Source: Prochlorococcus marinus CUG1417 | GTDB lineage: Bacteria; Cyanobacteriota; Cyanobacteriia; PCC-6307; Cyanobiaceae | Assembly (NCBI RefSeq): GCF_017695975.1 | Contig: NZ_JAAORN010000001.1 | Coordinates: forward strand, 124,001 to 188,000 | Reading direction: 5' to 3' | Length of the DNA: 64,000 nt | Shown here: positions 47,015 through 57,474 of the stretch, in pieces | How the letters are laid out: every line of letters starts with the position of its first letter | Numbering within the stretch: position 1 is the first letter of the stretch | Made by a program: the position numbers and the translations under genes | Notes under the pieces: generated by a model | Told to the model about the DNA's origin: nothing | Seen by the model: the letters and a program-made list of their open reading frames with translations, nothing else | Database searches by the model: none

Positions 47015-47551
47015 TCATTTATTTTGTAGATAATTGTCAGCTCCAATAGTTGATAACTTACTATTTTTAGTTCTTACATTTGTATGAAGATTTTTTCTGA
47101 ATTCTTTTAAATTTTTCTTTATGGATTCATCAAATAAACTGATGATCTCTATTGCCAATAATCCAGCATTCTGACCTCCATTAATTGCAACTGTTGCAAC
47201 GGGAATTCCAGCTGGCATTTGAACGATTGATAAAAGAGAGTCAATCCCCTTAAGTGTCTTACTCTCGACTGGTACTCCAATGACGGGAATGCAAGTTATG
47301 GATGCCAGCATTCCTGGAAGATGAGCAGCACCACCGGCACCGGCAATTATTACTTTTATGTTTTCTGATTCTGCGTTTTTTGCATATTCCATCATTTCAA
47401 TAGGTGTTCGATGAGCAGAAAGTATACAAACTTCAGTTTTTATTCCAAATTCTTTTAAGATGTCAATTGCAGGTTTCAATGTTTGTAGATCTGAATCACT
47501 ACCCATTACGACAGCAATTTTATAAATATCTTTAGAATTTAATTCTGACAA
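47015..47551 (-). CDS. purE: N5-carboxyaminoimidazole ribonucleotide mutase
   Basis: The class I PurE enzyme moves the carboxyl group in CAIR formation during purine synthesis. It has 178 residues. The nucleotide-binding VVMGSDSDL, the active-site SAHRTP (His) and AGAGGAAHLPGM are all present. The C-terminal extension after residue 165 is short. It converges with cysC (15 bases) and diverges from chlM across 89 bases. Confidence 0.95.
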   Translation of the reverse strand: MSELNSKDIYKIAVVMGSDSDLQTLKPAIDILKEFGIKTEVCILSAHRTPIEMMEYAKNAESENIKVIIAGAGGAAHLPGMLASITCIPVIGVPVESKTLKGIDSLLSIVQMPAGIPVATVAINGGQNAGLLAIEIISLFDESIKKNLKEFRKNLHTNVRTKNSKLSTIGADNYLQNK

Positions 47552-47640
47552 AATAACAAATCAATTCTTTCCTATAATGGCGTGCAATTAATTTGGCGCC
47601 AGTTAGTTAGTATAAAAAGGATAAATTTTTCTAGGATATT

Positions 47641-48342
47641 ATGACGTCAAATAAGATTATCGAAAAAAGGGAAGTTAGGGAGTATTTTAATGGCACTGGC
47701 TTTGAAAGATGGAATAAAATTTACAGCAAATCTGATGAAATTAATACAGTTCAGAAAAATATTAGGAAAGGACATCAAAAAACTGTAGATGATGTCGTCT
47801 CATATATCAAAAATTATCCTGAACTAACAAAAAAAAGTTTTTGTGATGCAGGATGTGGTGTAGGAAGTCTATCTATACCTCTATTAAGACTTGGCATAAA
47901 AGATCTACAGGTGAGCGATATTTCTTCTGAAATGATTAAAGAAACAAAGAAACGAATTAGTGAGTTAGGTTTGAATCAAGGTAAGATCAAATATGAAGTC
48001 TGTGATCTGGAAAAATTAAAAGGATTATTCGATGTTGTAGTTTGTTTGGATGTATTTATTCATTATCCTCAACCGGTCGCAGAAGAAATGGTCCAGCATC
48101 TATGTGATTTAAGCAAAGAAAAACTAATCGTTAGCTTTGCTCCTTATACTCCAATTCTCGCTCTTCTTAAAAATATTGGGAAATTATTTCCTGGGCCAAG
48201 TAAAACTACTAGAGCCTACACATTAAAAGAAAAGGGCATTATTGATGCTGCTAAAGAAAGAGGATTTAAAGTGGTCAACAAGAAATTAAATCAAGCCCCT
48301 TTTTATTTCTCAAAACTAATTGAATTCGAAAAAATTAAATAA
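47641..48342 (+). CDS. chlM: Magnesium-protoporphyrin IX methyltransferase
   Basis: The enzyme methylates the 13-propionate of Mg-protoporphyrin IX, committing it to chlorophyll synthesis. It has 233 residues. The SAM site FCDAGCGVGSLSIPL is at 67-81 and VVVCLDVFIHYPQ follows. The family-specific N-terminal YFNGTGFERWNKIYS and the C-terminal KTTRAYTLKEKGI segment separate it from general methyltransferases. It converges with a response regulator gene after 1 base. Confidence 0.95.
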   Translation: MTSNKIIEKREVREYFNGTGFERWNKIYSKSDEINTVQKNIRKGHQKTVDDVVSYIKNYPELTKKSFCDAGCGVGSLSIPLLRLGIKDLQVSDISSEMIKETKKRISELGLNQGKIKYEVCDLEKLKGLFDVVVCLDVFIHYPQPVAEEMVQHLCDLSKEKLIVSFAPYTPILALLKNIGKLFPGPSKTTRAYTLKEKGIIDAAKERGFKVVNKKLNQAPFYFSKLIEFEKIK

Positions 48343-48343
48343 T

Positions 48344-49072
48344 TTATTTCACTAAACGATTTTCAAGTGCATAACGAACTAATTCGGTTCGGCTAGAGGT
48401 ACCTGTTTTGATAAAAAGTCTACTTACATATTTTTCAACATTTCTAATAGATGTTTCAAGCTGTCTTGCAATTTCCTTGTTCATCAGTCCCTCTGCTACT
48501 AGTTGAAGTACACTTTCTTCTCTTGGAGTAAAACTTGGGAGATTTATTTTATCTTCTGAATTAGTTGGATTTTGGTCTGTGAGCATAGATTTTATTTCAG
48601 TAATTTGCTTCGCCATTTTGCTTACATCAACATCTGCAAATCTTGCTGCTTCTTTTAGTAAACGTTCTTGTCTGTTGATTACATTTTTCACTCTCGCAGC
48701 TAATTCATCGGGATCGAAAGGTTTGGAAATATAATCATCAACTCCTGCAAGATAACCTTCTGTTCTGTCAAGGGTCATTCCTTTTGCAGTTAGAAAAATA
48801 ACTGGAGTTCCTCCTAATTTTTCATCCTCTCTAATTTTTTCTAATAAAGCATAACCATTAGCTCGAGGCATCATAATATCGCTAATTATCAAATCGGGAA
48901 AAACTGTTTGAGCTTTTTCCCAACCATCCTCTCCATCAACTGCAATAAATATTTCAAAGCCTTCATCTTCTAGAAATGTTTTTACAGCTGTTCTTAAACC
49001 AGGCTCATCATCAACTAATAAAATTCTTGATTTTCTTACCGGTTCATTATTTATTTGATTAATTTCATTCAT
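48344..49072 (-). CDS. NarL/FixJ-family response regulator (Ycf29-like)
   Basis: This is a two-component transcription regulator of 242 residues. The receiver domain (about 15-135) has Asp21/Asp22, the phospho-acceptor Asp65 in LIISDIMMPRANGY and Lys in ISKPFDPDEL. A helical linker follows, then a LuxR-type helix-turn-helix (about 175-240) with FTPREESVLQLVAEGLMNKEIA and RNVEKYVSRLFIKTGTSSRTELV. The receiver is unusually close to OmpR-type receivers while the output is NarL-type. This matches the cyanobacterial and plastid Ycf29 group as I know it. Its sensor kinase is not in the window. It is divergent from the desulfurase gene. Confidence 0.85.
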   Translation of the reverse strand: MNEINQINNEPVRKSRILLVDDEPGLRTAVKTFLEDEGFEIFIAVDGEDGWEKAQTVFPDLIISDIMMPRANGYALLEKIREDEKLGGTPVIFLTAKGMTLDRTEGYLAGVDDYISKPFDPDELAARVKNVINRQERLLKEAARFADVDVSKMAKQITEIKSMLTDQNPTNSEDKINLPSFTPREESVLQLVAEGLMNKEIARQLETSIRNVEKYVSRLFIKTGTSSRTELVRYALENRLVK

Positions 49073-49132
49073 TTTTTTAAATTCTTTAATTTGATTTTCT
49101 AGTAATAAAGAGAATTTTATATACTAAACATA

Positions 49133-50278
49133 ATGCTATCAACTCCTATACTACTAGACTATCAATCTTCGACTCCTTGCTCAAAAGATGTTGTTGATTC
49201 TATGAAACCTTTTTGGAGTGAGATATTTTCTAACCCTTCAAGCAAATCTAATTTGGCGGGCATCAACGCGAGCGCTATATTAGAGTCTTCAAGAGAAAAA
49301 ATAGAACAAAATTTATTTCTTAAGAATAAAAAAGTTATTTTTACAAGTGGGGCAACAGAATCTAATAACTTAGCCTTATTAGGTTTTGCTAGAAATTATT
49401 ATAGAAAGACAGGCAAATATGGACATATTATTACTTTAAAAACAGAGCATAAAGCTGTTTTAGAGCCATTAAATCAACTCAAAAAAGAGGGATTTATGGT
49501 TACAGAAATTCAACCTGAGAAAGATGGCTTAATTTCAGAAGAACAATTCAAAAAAAATATAAGAGAAGATACATTTTTGGTTAGTGTAATGTTGGCAAAT
49601 AACGAAATAGGAGTAATTCAGCCCATAGGGAATATTTCAAAGATATGTAAATCGAGAGGGATAACCTTTCACTCTGATTTTGCCCAATGTTTAGGTTATA
49701 TCGAGTTAGATGATCTTTTATCAGAAGTGAATATGATAACGATGAGTTCTCACAAAATATATGGTCCTAAAGGGATAGGACTTCTTTTAATTGATGAAGC
49801 AATTCATCTTGAGCCTTTAATTGTTGGAGGAGGTCAGGAATATGGTCTCAGGTCTGGTACATTGCCTCTTCCTTTAGTAGTTGGCTTTGTTAAAGCAATA
49901 GAGATAGCAGTTTGTAATCAAAAAAATAACGCTGAGAAATTACTTTTGTATAGAAATAACCTTTTGGAGGGTTTGTTGGAAAATAATTCTGGCTTATTAA
50001 TTAATGGCTCCATCGAAAAAAGATTACCTCACAATTTAAATTTGACTATATTGAATTTAAACGGAGCAAAGTTTCATAAACTTTTAAAATCTAAAATAAT
50101 TTGTTCTAGTGGATCTGCATGCAGTAATGGTGAACCATCTCATGTTTTACTAGCCTTAGGTAGATCTTTTAAAGAAGCAGAATCTTCTATAAGATTAAGT
50201 ATTGGATTAAGCACTAATTCAAAAGATATACAACAAGCAATTCATATTCTTACAAATACGATCAAATCATTACGTTAA
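49133..50278 (+). CDS. Cysteine desulfurase (NifS/IscS family)
   Basis: This PLP enzyme releases sulfur from cysteine for Fe-S cluster assembly or thio-cofactors. It has 381 residues. The phosphate-binding TSGATESNNLA is at 71-81, the PLP-binding His and Asp lie in TEHKAVLEP and FHSDFAQCLG, the Schiff-base Lys208 in SSHKIYGPKG, and the persulfide Cys330 in CSSGSACSNGEPS. The SSGSACS loop indicates the group I (IscS/NifS) type rather than SufS. No iscU or iscA gene lies nearby. Whether it serves Fe-S clusters or tRNA thiolation is undecided. Confidence 0.92.
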   Translation: MLSTPILLDYQSSTPCSKDVVDSMKPFWSEIFSNPSSKSNLAGINASAILESSREKIEQNLFLKNKKVIFTSGATESNNLALLGFARNYYRKTGKYGHIITLKTEHKAVLEPLNQLKKEGFMVTEIQPEKDGLISEEQFKKNIREDTFLVSVMLANNEIGVIQPIGNISKICKSRGITFHSDFAQCLGYIELDDLLSEVNMITMSSHKIYGPKGIGLLLIDEAIHLEPLIVGGGQEYGLRSGTLPLPLVVGFVKAIEIAVCNQKNNAEKLLLYRNNLLEGLLENNSGLLINGSIEKRLPHNLNLTILNLNGAKFHKLLKSKIICSSGSACSNGEPSHVLLALGRSFKEAESSIRLSIGLSTNSKDIQQAIHILTNTIKSLR

Positions 50279-50284
50279 TAATTA

Positions 50285-51190
50285 TTAGCTCTTTAATTGA
50301 GCAATTCTTAATTTTCCACTTCTTGCTCTTTTATTAAGTTCGACTTCTTGTTCAGAGGGAGTTATTGGTTTTTTTGTCAGGTTTTTTAGTCTTTGATCAT
50401 TCTTAAAAGAGCTTTTAACTAACCTATCTTCCAGGGAATGAAAACTAATAATTGAGACAATTCCACCAGGTAGAAGCCATTCAGGGACAACTTGTAAAAA
50501 TTTTTCTAATACTTCAATTTCTTTATTAACGGCAATTCTTAGTGCTTGAAATGTTCTTGTTGCTGGGTGTATTTTTTTATATCTTTGTTTTGGCGGGAAG
50601 CAGCCGGCAATAGAATAAGCTAACTCTTTTGTCCCAGAATATTTCCCATTTTCTTTTAAATCCATTTTTATTTTCCTAGCAATTTTTCTTGATAATCTCT
50701 CATCTCCATATTTATAAATTAGGTTAGCTAGATCTTTTTCGTTTAAAGTTTCAATTAATTTTTCTGCATCAATTGCAAGAAAAGGATTCATGCGCATATC
50801 AAGTGGACCATCTTTTTGGAAACTAAATCCTCTTTTAGGGTTATCAATTTGATTACTATTTACTCCAAGATCTGCAATCACAAAAGAAACTTTTTCTTTC
50901 GGAACAAAATCTGCAAAATTTGAAGCCCTTATGTCAATCCTATTTTTAAATTCATCAAGTTTTTGTGATGCTGATTTTCTTGCGAATGGATCTTGATCAA
51001 GTCCAATTATATTTAAATCCGAATATTTTCTCAATAAATGATAAGAGTGCCCGCCTCCGCCTAAAGTTGCGTCTATTCCTTTAAGTTGGTTGTGATGTAT
51101 TAATGGGTAATGCTCTAATGACGCCATAATCTCATCTGTCATAACTGATTTATGATTGAAAAAAGATGAATCAGATAGGTCAGTTTGCAT
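50285..51190 (-). CDS. rsmH: 16S rRNA m4C1402 methyltransferase
   Basis: The enzyme methylates N4 of C1402 in the ribosomal decoding site (formerly MraW). It has 301 residues. It begins with FFNHKSVMTDEIMASLE, then the SAM motif IDATLGGGGHSYHLL, then the family-specific NPKRGFSFQKDGPLDMRM and YGDERLSRKIA. RTFQALRIAVNKE and ISFHSLEDRLVK complete the signature. The gene diverges from ndhH across 38 bases. It is not in a cell-wall cluster here, unlike in many bacteria. Confidence 0.96.
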   Translation of the reverse strand: MQTDLSDSSFFNHKSVMTDEIMASLEHYPLIHHNQLKGIDATLGGGGHSYHLLRKYSDLNIIGLDQDPFARKSASQKLDEFKNRIDIRASNFADFVPKEKVSFVIADLGVNSNQIDNPKRGFSFQKDGPLDMRMNPFLAIDAEKLIETLNEKDLANLIYKYGDERLSRKIARKIKMDLKENGKYSGTKELAYSIAGCFPPKQRYKKIHPATRTFQALRIAVNKEIEVLEKFLQVVPEWLLPGGIVSIISFHSLEDRLVKSSFKNDQRLKNLTKKPITPSEQEVELNKRARSGKLRIAQLKS

Positions 51191-51228
51191 AACTTTCGAC
51201 TAAGATTTATTTAGAAGTAAAATTTCGA

Positions 51229-52416
51229 ATGGCTCAGCTAGAGACTAGAACAGAACCAATGGTGGTCAATTTTGGCCCTCACCACCCCTCAATGCATGGG
51301 GTTTTAAGGTTAGTTGTAACTCTTGATGGTGAGAATGTCATTGATTGTGAGCCTGTAATTGGATATTTACACAGGGGAATGGAAAAGATAGCTGAAAACA
51401 GGACAAATGTAATGTATGTCCCTTATGTAAGCAGAATGGATTATGCAGCAGGAATGTTTTATGAAGCTATTGTAGTAAATGCTCCTGAAAGATTAGCTAA
51501 TATTCCAGTTCCTAAAAGAGCTAGTTACATCAGAGTTCTTATGCTCGAACTTAATCGTATTGCCAATCATCTTTTGTGGCTTGGTCCCTTTTTAGCAGAC
51601 GTGGGAGCTCAAACTCCATTTTTCTATATTTTTAGAGAAAGAGAAATGATTTATGACCTCTGGGAAGCTGCTACTGGACAAAGGCTAATAAACAATAATT
51701 TCTTTAGGATAGGTGGTGTCGCATGTGATCTTCCATATGGATGGTTAGATAAATGTATAGATTTTTGTAATTGGTTCGGTCCTAAGATAGATGAATACGA
51801 GAAATTAATAACAAATAATCCAATTTTTAGAAAAAGAATTGAAGGTCTTGGAACAATACAAAGAGACCAGGCAATTAATTGGTCTTTATCTGGGCCAATG
51901 CTTAGAGCTTCTGGGGTGTCTTGGGATTTAAGGAAAGTCGATAGTTATGAATGTTATGACGATTTTGATTGGCAGATTGCTTCAGAAAAAGAAGGTGATT
52001 GTTACGCGAGATATCGAGTAAGAGTTGAAGAGATGAGACAATCACTAAGCATCATTCGCCAAGCTTGCAAAATGATTCCAGGAGGTCCAACAGAAAATTT
52101 AGAAGCTCAAAGAATGGCGACTGAAGATAAGAAAAGTGAAATATTTGGTATCGACTATCAATATGTCGCTAAGAAGGTTGCTCCAACTTTTAAAATTCCT
52201 AACGGAGAATTATATACTAGATTAGAGTCCGGCAAAGGGGAAATAGGTGTATTTATTCAAGGAAATAATGAAGTTACCCCATGGAGATTTAAAATTAGAG
52301 CAGCTGATTTAAATAATCTGCAAATATTGCCTCATATTCTTAAAGGTGCCAAAATCGCTGATATTATGGCAATCCTTGGTTCAATAGATGTCATTATGGG
52401 ATCTGTTGATAGATAA
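51229..52416 (+). CDS. ndhH: NDH-1 subunit H (49 kDa)
   Basis: NdhH is the hydrophilic subunit that forms the plastoquinone-reduction site with NdhK in NDH-1. The 395-residue protein is typical. [16 protein letters not shown] near the N-terminus, [19 protein letters not shown], and the C-terminal [14 protein letters not shown] with a conserved Asp near the quinone are all present. Unlike nickel hydrogenases it lacks the metal-binding Cys pairs. It stands apart from the ndhA-I-G-E cluster and is followed 9 bases later by the thioesterase gene. Confidence 0.96.
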   Translation: MAQLETRTEPMVVNFGPHHPSMHGVLRLVVTLDGENVIDCEPVIGYLHRGMEKIAENRTNVMYVPYVSRMDYAAGMFYEAIVVNAPERLANIPVPKRASYIRVLMLELNRIANHLLWLGPFLADVGAQTPFFYIFREREMIYDLWEAATGQRLINNNFFRIGGVACDLPYGWLDKCIDFCNWFGPKIDEYEKLITNNPIFRKRIEGLGTIQRDQAINWSLSGPMLRASGVSWDLRKVDSYECYDDFDWQIASEKEGDCYARYRVRVEEMRQSLSIIRQACKMIPGGPTENLEAQRMATEDKKSEIFGIDYQYVAKKVAPTFKIPNGELYTRLESGKGEIGVFIQGNNEVTPWRFKIRAADLNNLQILPHILKGAKIADIMAILGSIDVIMGSVDR

Positions 52417-52425
52417 TTTCTTTAA

Positions 52426-52878
<453 letters not shown>

Positions 52879-52881
52879 TTA

Positions 52882-54096
52882 TTATTTTTTGAATTTATAG
52901 TTTATTTTTTCTGTAATGCTATTTTTGTTTTTAACAATCCACTTTTCAGGCTTTTCATGTTTAGGCCAACTTTGAGAAAAATTTTTTAATAAATTTAAAG
53001 AAATTTCAATATTTTTATCATTTGTAAGTTCTCTAAATTCAACTATTACTTTAATTTTATTTCCCCATAATTTGTTAGATACTTTCGCAATATTGAATTT
53101 ATTAATTGGGATATTTTCTTTCATAATGAAATCATTTAATCTAGATTCAATTACTTCAGGGAAAACAACTTCTCCTCCTGAATTAAAGGCATTATCACTT
53201 CTTCCAACAAATTTTAAATAGTAAGAATTATTGATTTGCTTAATTTCACCTAAATCACTTGTTTGCCACCACCCATTTTTATTTTTGAAATTTTCAGTTT
53301 TTAAAGAATCTATTATTTCAATTCCAATTCTGGCTGATTTTATTTCGATTAATCCTTGTGCGTTAATTCTTATTTTTGTATCAGGTAGTATTTCTCCAAC
53401 ATTTTTAAAACCCATTAAGAATTCTTTTGGTTTTAAACTCGTAACCATTGCTGCAGTTTCAGTTGCGCCGTAACAAGGTGCTAATTTTATTTTTTCTTTT
53501 ATACATTGTTCTGCAGTTTCGTCTGAAATTGAAGCTCCACCTACCCAAATTAGATCAAAAATTTTTAGCCAACTAATTCCATCTTTTTGAGCTAAAAGTC
53601 TTTGTAATTGGGTAGGTACTAATGATGTAATCAAGTGTTTTTTGTTTTTTTTAAATTTAATTGTGAAAAGTAAAAGTTCTCGAGTTTTTTTTATCAAATT
53701 CGGAGAAATATTAATACAATCACATCCCCAAGTTTGACTTCTAAAAATTGGCATTAATCCACTTATATGGTTCAGGGGTAAAGTATTTAAAATTAAGCAG
53801 TTTTGTAATTCAAATCCTTGCTCTATTAGCCATTGACCTGATGTAGTTGCAGATAATTTAAGATTATTTAAATGGTGAAAACATTGTCTCGGTTTTCCAG
53901 AACTCCCACTACTGTTTAAGATAATTGCTGGCCCATTTTCAGTAATTGAATCTAATACATCTTTGTCTTCATAAAATTTGTTTTTTACATAAATAATTTT
54001 ATTATCTCTAATTTTTTCAATTATTTTTTCTACAGATTGAGTTTCGTTATTTTCAACTTCAATAGTATGAATTTTATTTTTCATAGTTGATCCCAT
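52882..54096 (-). CDS. menE: O-succinylbenzoate-CoA ligase
   Basis: The enzyme activates o-succinylbenzoate with CoA through an acyl-AMP in phylloquinone synthesis. It has 404 residues, shorter than usual ANL enzymes, with the reduced N-terminus known for MenE. The AMP-binding signature is ILNSSGSSGKPRQ, then PLNHISGLM, the adenine motif APCYGATETAAM and WWQTSDLGEI, where the Asp binds ribose. The small C-terminal domain has the hinge GRSDNAFNSGGEVV. It overlaps menC by 16 bases. Confidence 0.9.
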   Translation of the reverse strand: MGSTMKNKIHTIEVENNETQSVEKIIEKIRDNKIIYVKNKFYEDKDVLDSITENGPAIILNSSGSSGKPRQCFHHLNNLKLSATTSGQWLIEQGFELQNCLILNTLPLNHISGLMPIFRSQTWGCDCINISPNLIKKTRELLLFTIKFKKNKKHLITSLVPTQLQRLLAQKDGISWLKIFDLIWVGGASISDETAEQCIKEKIKLAPCYGATETAAMVTSLKPKEFLMGFKNVGEILPDTKIRINAQGLIEIKSARIGIEIIDSLKTENFKNKNGWWQTSDLGEIKQINNSYYLKFVGRSDNAFNSGGEVVFPEVIESRLNDFIMKENIPINKFNIAKVSNKLWGNKIKVIVEFRELTNDKNIEISLNLLKNFSQSWPKHEKPEKWIVKNKNSITEKINYKFKK

Positions 54097-55046
54097 ATCG
54101 TTTTTGCTTCATTTAAAAATAGAAACGAATTAGGGAATTTATTCATTGCTAAACCAGGAACTTTTGGTGTTGGTCCTTGCAATTGTAGAGAAGATAAATG
54201 ATGGAGCCATCTCTTTCCTATTCCAGTTTCAAATGAGGTACTTATAGATATTAAAGCTTTTTTATTTTCTAATTCTCTTAAAAGCTTAACTGGATTATTT
54301 TCTTGAGAAGGCCTTCTAATTTGCCAACCCTTCCACTCATCAATCAAAGTTGGAAATTTTAAAAGTGATTCGTCTAAAGCTATTGGAATTTTTTTGTTTA
54401 GTTCTGTCATTCCATCAATATCATCAACACAGAGAGGTTGTTCTAACCAATCTATATTTTTATTATCTTTCAAAATATCAGCCCATCTATTAGCTATCTC
54501 TCTTCCCCAAGAACCATTAGCATCTATTCTTAACTTAATATTATTACCTATTTTGCTTAAAATTTCTTCTAATTTTGCTTCTTCCTCATGGTTATTTTTT
54601 AGTGCTACTTTCCATTTTAAGGTTAATGATTTTCCAATATCACAATATCTTTTTTTAATATCATTTAGATCTGAAACTACATTTTCATGATTTAACAATA
54701 TGGCTGTTTTACCAATTTCATCAAAGTAGTAGTTTTCTTTAAAAATTATTTTTCCATTAATCTCAGCTAATGCAGAATTTATTGCAGATTGAATGCATGG
54801 GTGAAAAATATTTATTTGCTCAGATAAATTAAATTCCTCTATATACTCAGGGATCATATCTAGTTGTTTCGTACACTTTTTTAAGTCTTTTTTATGTAGC
54901 GGTGAAACTTCTCCAAACCCTATTTTTTTATCATTACTTATTAATTTAATTATCCAACCCGATTTTGTATGGTAATTGGTTTTAGAATTTTCTACTTTGG
55001 CCGATAACTTAAAGCTATAAGATTTTTTTTGAAATATTAAGTTCAT
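54081..55046 (-). CDS. menC: o-Succinylbenzoate synthase
   Basis: The enzyme dehydrates SHCHC to o-succinylbenzoate. It is an enolase-superfamily protein of 321 residues. LKWKVAL carries the first catalytic Lys region, the metal-binding Asp lies in RIDANGSW, then Glu in DWLEQPL and Asp in IALDESL, and the second Lys region is in the C-terminal half near WQIRRPS, where the Lys appears replaced or shifted. Overlaps with menA (4 bases) and menE (16 bases) tie it to the pathway. Divergence from other MenC proteins is considerable, as is normal for this enzyme. Confidence 0.85.
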   Translation of the reverse strand: MNLIFQKKSYSFKLSAKVENSKTNYHTKSGWIIKLISNDKKIGFGEVSPLHKKDLKKCTKQLDMIPEYIEEFNLSEQINIFHPCIQSAINSALAEINGKIIFKENYYFDEIGKTAILLNHENVVSDLNDIKKRYCDIGKSLTLKWKVALKNNHEEEAKLEEILSKIGNNIKLRIDANGSWGREIANRWADILKDNKNIDWLEQPLCVDDIDGMTELNKKIPIALDESLLKFPTLIDEWKGWQIRRPSQENNPVKLLRELENKKALISISTSFETGIGKRWLHHLSSLQLQGPTPKVPGLAMNKFPNSFLFLNEAKTIWDQL

Positions 55047-55960
55047 TTATTTAGTAAGTAATTAAATATTAATCCTGTGATTAAACCAATTCCATTAAGA
55101 GTTTGAAATTTTATTGCGATGAATTTGCAATTTTTTATTGCAGAAGGTTTTGTATACGAAGATTTTAATAAATTTATAAGTCTTGTTGCTTGAGGGAAAC
55201 TAAGCAAATAAAGGATGCAAAAAACTGGAATAAATCCATAAACTATTGTGAAAAGTTGAAAAATATATATTGTAAAAATTATCCAAGGCACAAATTGAGA
55301 ACCTTTTTTTGCCCCTAAGCGAACTAAAGGTGAATTTTTCCCATGCTTTTTATCTTCAGAAATTTGATGAAAATGAGAACAAAATAACACAAGAGTTGTT
55401 GCCAAGGAAGGTCCTGAACCAAGTAATAAAGAAACTTTCCATGGAATATCTTCGAAGTAAATATTAGACGGATTTAACGCAATTAAGACTGCAGAGTACG
55501 CAAAAGGTCCAAATGCAAGCCAGCATAATGGTTCTCCTAAACCTTGATAGCCTAATCTAAAAGGAGGACCTTGATATAAGTATCCTAAGAAGCAGCAAGC
55601 TGCCACCAAAATAAAAATGTTTATACTTGTTGATACTGAAATAATTAAAATTATTAATAAACCAATAACTAAAGATGTATATGCAATAAATGAAATTATT
55701 TTTTTATTTTTTACAAGATTTACAATTGAATGGAATTTAAATTCATCGATTCCTGTTTCTGCGTCGTATAAATCATTAGTTAGATTTTCCCAAAGTAATA
55801 TCAAAACTGCAGCTAAAGTAAATGAAATCAAATTATAAATTTTTACCTCTTCATATTGATTGAGCAAGTAAGCCCCTGTTATTAAAACTGGAAGTATGGC
55901 CACAGAATAAAGAGGCCATTTTATTGCTTTTTTCCATAATTTTTTTTTATCTTCTTCCAT
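55043..55960 (-). CDS. menA: 1,4-dihydroxy-2-naphthoate phytyltransferase
   Basis: This UbiA-family membrane enzyme attaches the phytyl chain to DHNA. It has 305 residues and eight or nine helices. The first Asp-rich motif is NDLYDAETGID (around residue 62) and the second is in HFHQISEDKKHGKNS (around 195), which bind the diphosphate through Mg2+. The following KGSQFVPW is family-typical. The cyanobacterial context implies phytyl rather than a longer isoprenoid, which is inference. It starts the menA-menC-menE transcript and is divergent from menF across 101 bases. Confidence 0.93.
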   Translation of the reverse strand: MEEDKKKLWKKAIKWPLYSVAILPVLITGAYLLNQYEEVKIYNLISFTLAAVLILLWENLTNDLYDAETGIDEFKFHSIVNLVKNKKIISFIAYTSLVIGLLIILIISVSTSINIFILVAACCFLGYLYQGPPFRLGYQGLGEPLCWLAFGPFAYSAVLIALNPSNIYFEDIPWKVSLLLGSGPSLATTLVLFCSHFHQISEDKKHGKNSPLVRLGAKKGSQFVPWIIFTIYIFQLFTIVYGFIPVFCILYLLSFPQATRLINLLKSSYTKPSAIKNCKFIAIKFQTLNGIGLITGLIFNYLLNK

Positions 55961-56061
55961 TTTTAATTAACACGCAAAATTAGATAATTATTGGATGTAG
56001 TTTATAAATTGAGTTACATTTTTTACTTTATTGCATCATTTTTAGTTATTTTCAATAAGTA

Positions 56062-57474
56062 ATGAAAAATGATTTAAACTTAACAGATTTTTTAAAAGAT
56101 GTATTTTCCTCTTTCGATAAGAAAGTTGAAAATTCTGGATTAGTAAGTATTTGTATTGAGATTCCTTGTATTGATTTATTTCAAGTTTATGAATTGTTAA
56201 TAAATCAATATCCGTTTTCTTCATTTTGGGAGGAATCTGATGGCATTTCATATATAGCTTTCGAGAAGTGTAAATATGTTACTCTGGATGGCCCAAAAAG
56301 ATTTGAGGTGGCAAAAGAGTTTAATTCTGAGAATTTTAAAAATTTAATTAACTTAACTAATGAATCGCATAATTCTGCACTTTCAAAAATAATTTATTTG
56401 TTTTCTTTCTCTGAAAATTTGAATAATAATAATTTACCTACAGATATCCCTAGTTTGGAAGCAATTTTGCCAAAAATATTAATTACTAAAAGTGGCAAGA
56501 ATTGCTGGTTAAGAATCAATGGTCATGTTGAAGGTAAATCATCATTAAGAACATTAATTGAAGAAATATGGACAATTAGAAATCAAGTTATTAATTCTGG
56601 CTCAGAATTAATAAAATCATCTGGTTTAAAAACTATTTTTGATTCCCCTTTTATTGATGATTTCTCACGCTCCTTAGAAACTTCTAAAACAAACATGAAA
56701 AAAGTAGTAAATAGAGGAATTCAATTAGTAGAGAAAGATATCCTCGAAAAGATAGTTTTAGCGAATAGGATTAAAATAAAGCTTAAAAATAAATTAGATT
56801 TAGTAGAAATTTTAAAAAGATTTAAAAAGAAGCAACCAAATACCTGTAGATACGTTTGGAAAAGGAATTGTAAGGATATTTTGTTTGGAGCATCTCCAGA
56901 AAAATTATTTTCTTTCTCTAAACCTAATTTAACTTTAGAGGCTCTTGCTGGAACTATCTCTACTAATTCAAATTTTAAGAAACTCCTAAAAAGTACTAAA
57001 GACTTAAAGGAACATAATTATGTAATACAACATTTGATTAAATCTTTAGAAGTTTCAAAAATAACAAACTTTAAAAAAAGTGATATCAAGGTAAATTCAT
57101 TTGGAGATATTTCTCATTTGCAAACACTCATTTTCTCTAAAGTTGAAAATATTTGTCCTTTTGAATTGCTTAAAAACTTACATCCATCTCCAGCTGTTTG
57201 TGGATACCCAAAAGATGCAGCATTGGATTGGATAAACACTCTTGAGTCTTTTCCTAGAGGGAATTATGCTTCTCCAATGGGTTGGGTTGATTCATCAGGC
57301 AATGCTTCATTTCTTTTGGCAATAAGAGGTGCAAGATGTATTGAAGAAAATATTGAATTTACTGCAGGTTCAGGTATAGTTTCTGGCTCCGTTTTAGAGA
57401 AAGAAATAGATGAGATTAAATTAAAATTTGAATCTATAGTAAAACAGATATTTTGCGCTAAAAACCCTAGATAA
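56062..57474 (+). CDS. menF: Isochorismate synthase
   Basis: The enzyme converts chorismate to isochorismate, the first phylloquinone step. It is a 470-residue chorismate-utilising enzyme. The C-terminal catalytic domain has [64 protein letters not shown] and the metal-site [10 protein letters not shown]. The presence of phylloquinone genes on the other strand supports MenF over a salicylate-pathway EntC. The 3' end overlaps the convergent gshB by 8 bases. The long N-terminal domain is poorly conserved, as in other MenF proteins. Confidence 0.92.
   Translation: MKNDLNLTDFLKDVFSSFDKKVENSGLVSICIEIPCIDLFQVYELLINQYPFSSFWEESDGISYIAFEKCKYVTLDGPKRFEVAKEFNSENFKNLINLTNESHNSALSKIIYLFSFSENLNNNNLPTDIPSLEAILPKILITKSGKNCWLRINGHVEGKSSLRTLIEEIWTIRNQVINSGSELIKSSGLKTIFDSPFIDDFSRSLETSKTNMKKVVNRGIQLVEKDILEKIVLANRIKIKLKNKLDLVEILKRFKKKQPNTCRYVWKRNCKDILFGASPEKLFSFSKPNLTLEALAGTISTNSNFKKLLKSTKDLKEHNYVIQHLIKSLEVSKITNFKKSDIKVNSFGDISHLQTLIFSKVENICPFELLKNLHPSPAVCGYPKDAALDWINTLESFPRGNYASPMGWVDSSGNASFLLAIRGARCIEENIEFTAGSGIVSGSVLEKEIDEIKLKFESIVKQIFCAKNPR

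Noticed and set aside
56013-56030. HLR1-like GTTACATT element between menA and menF
   Set aside because: Only the first half-site fits. The second repeat does not keep the required sequence and 2-bp spacing, so RpaB binding is not supported.
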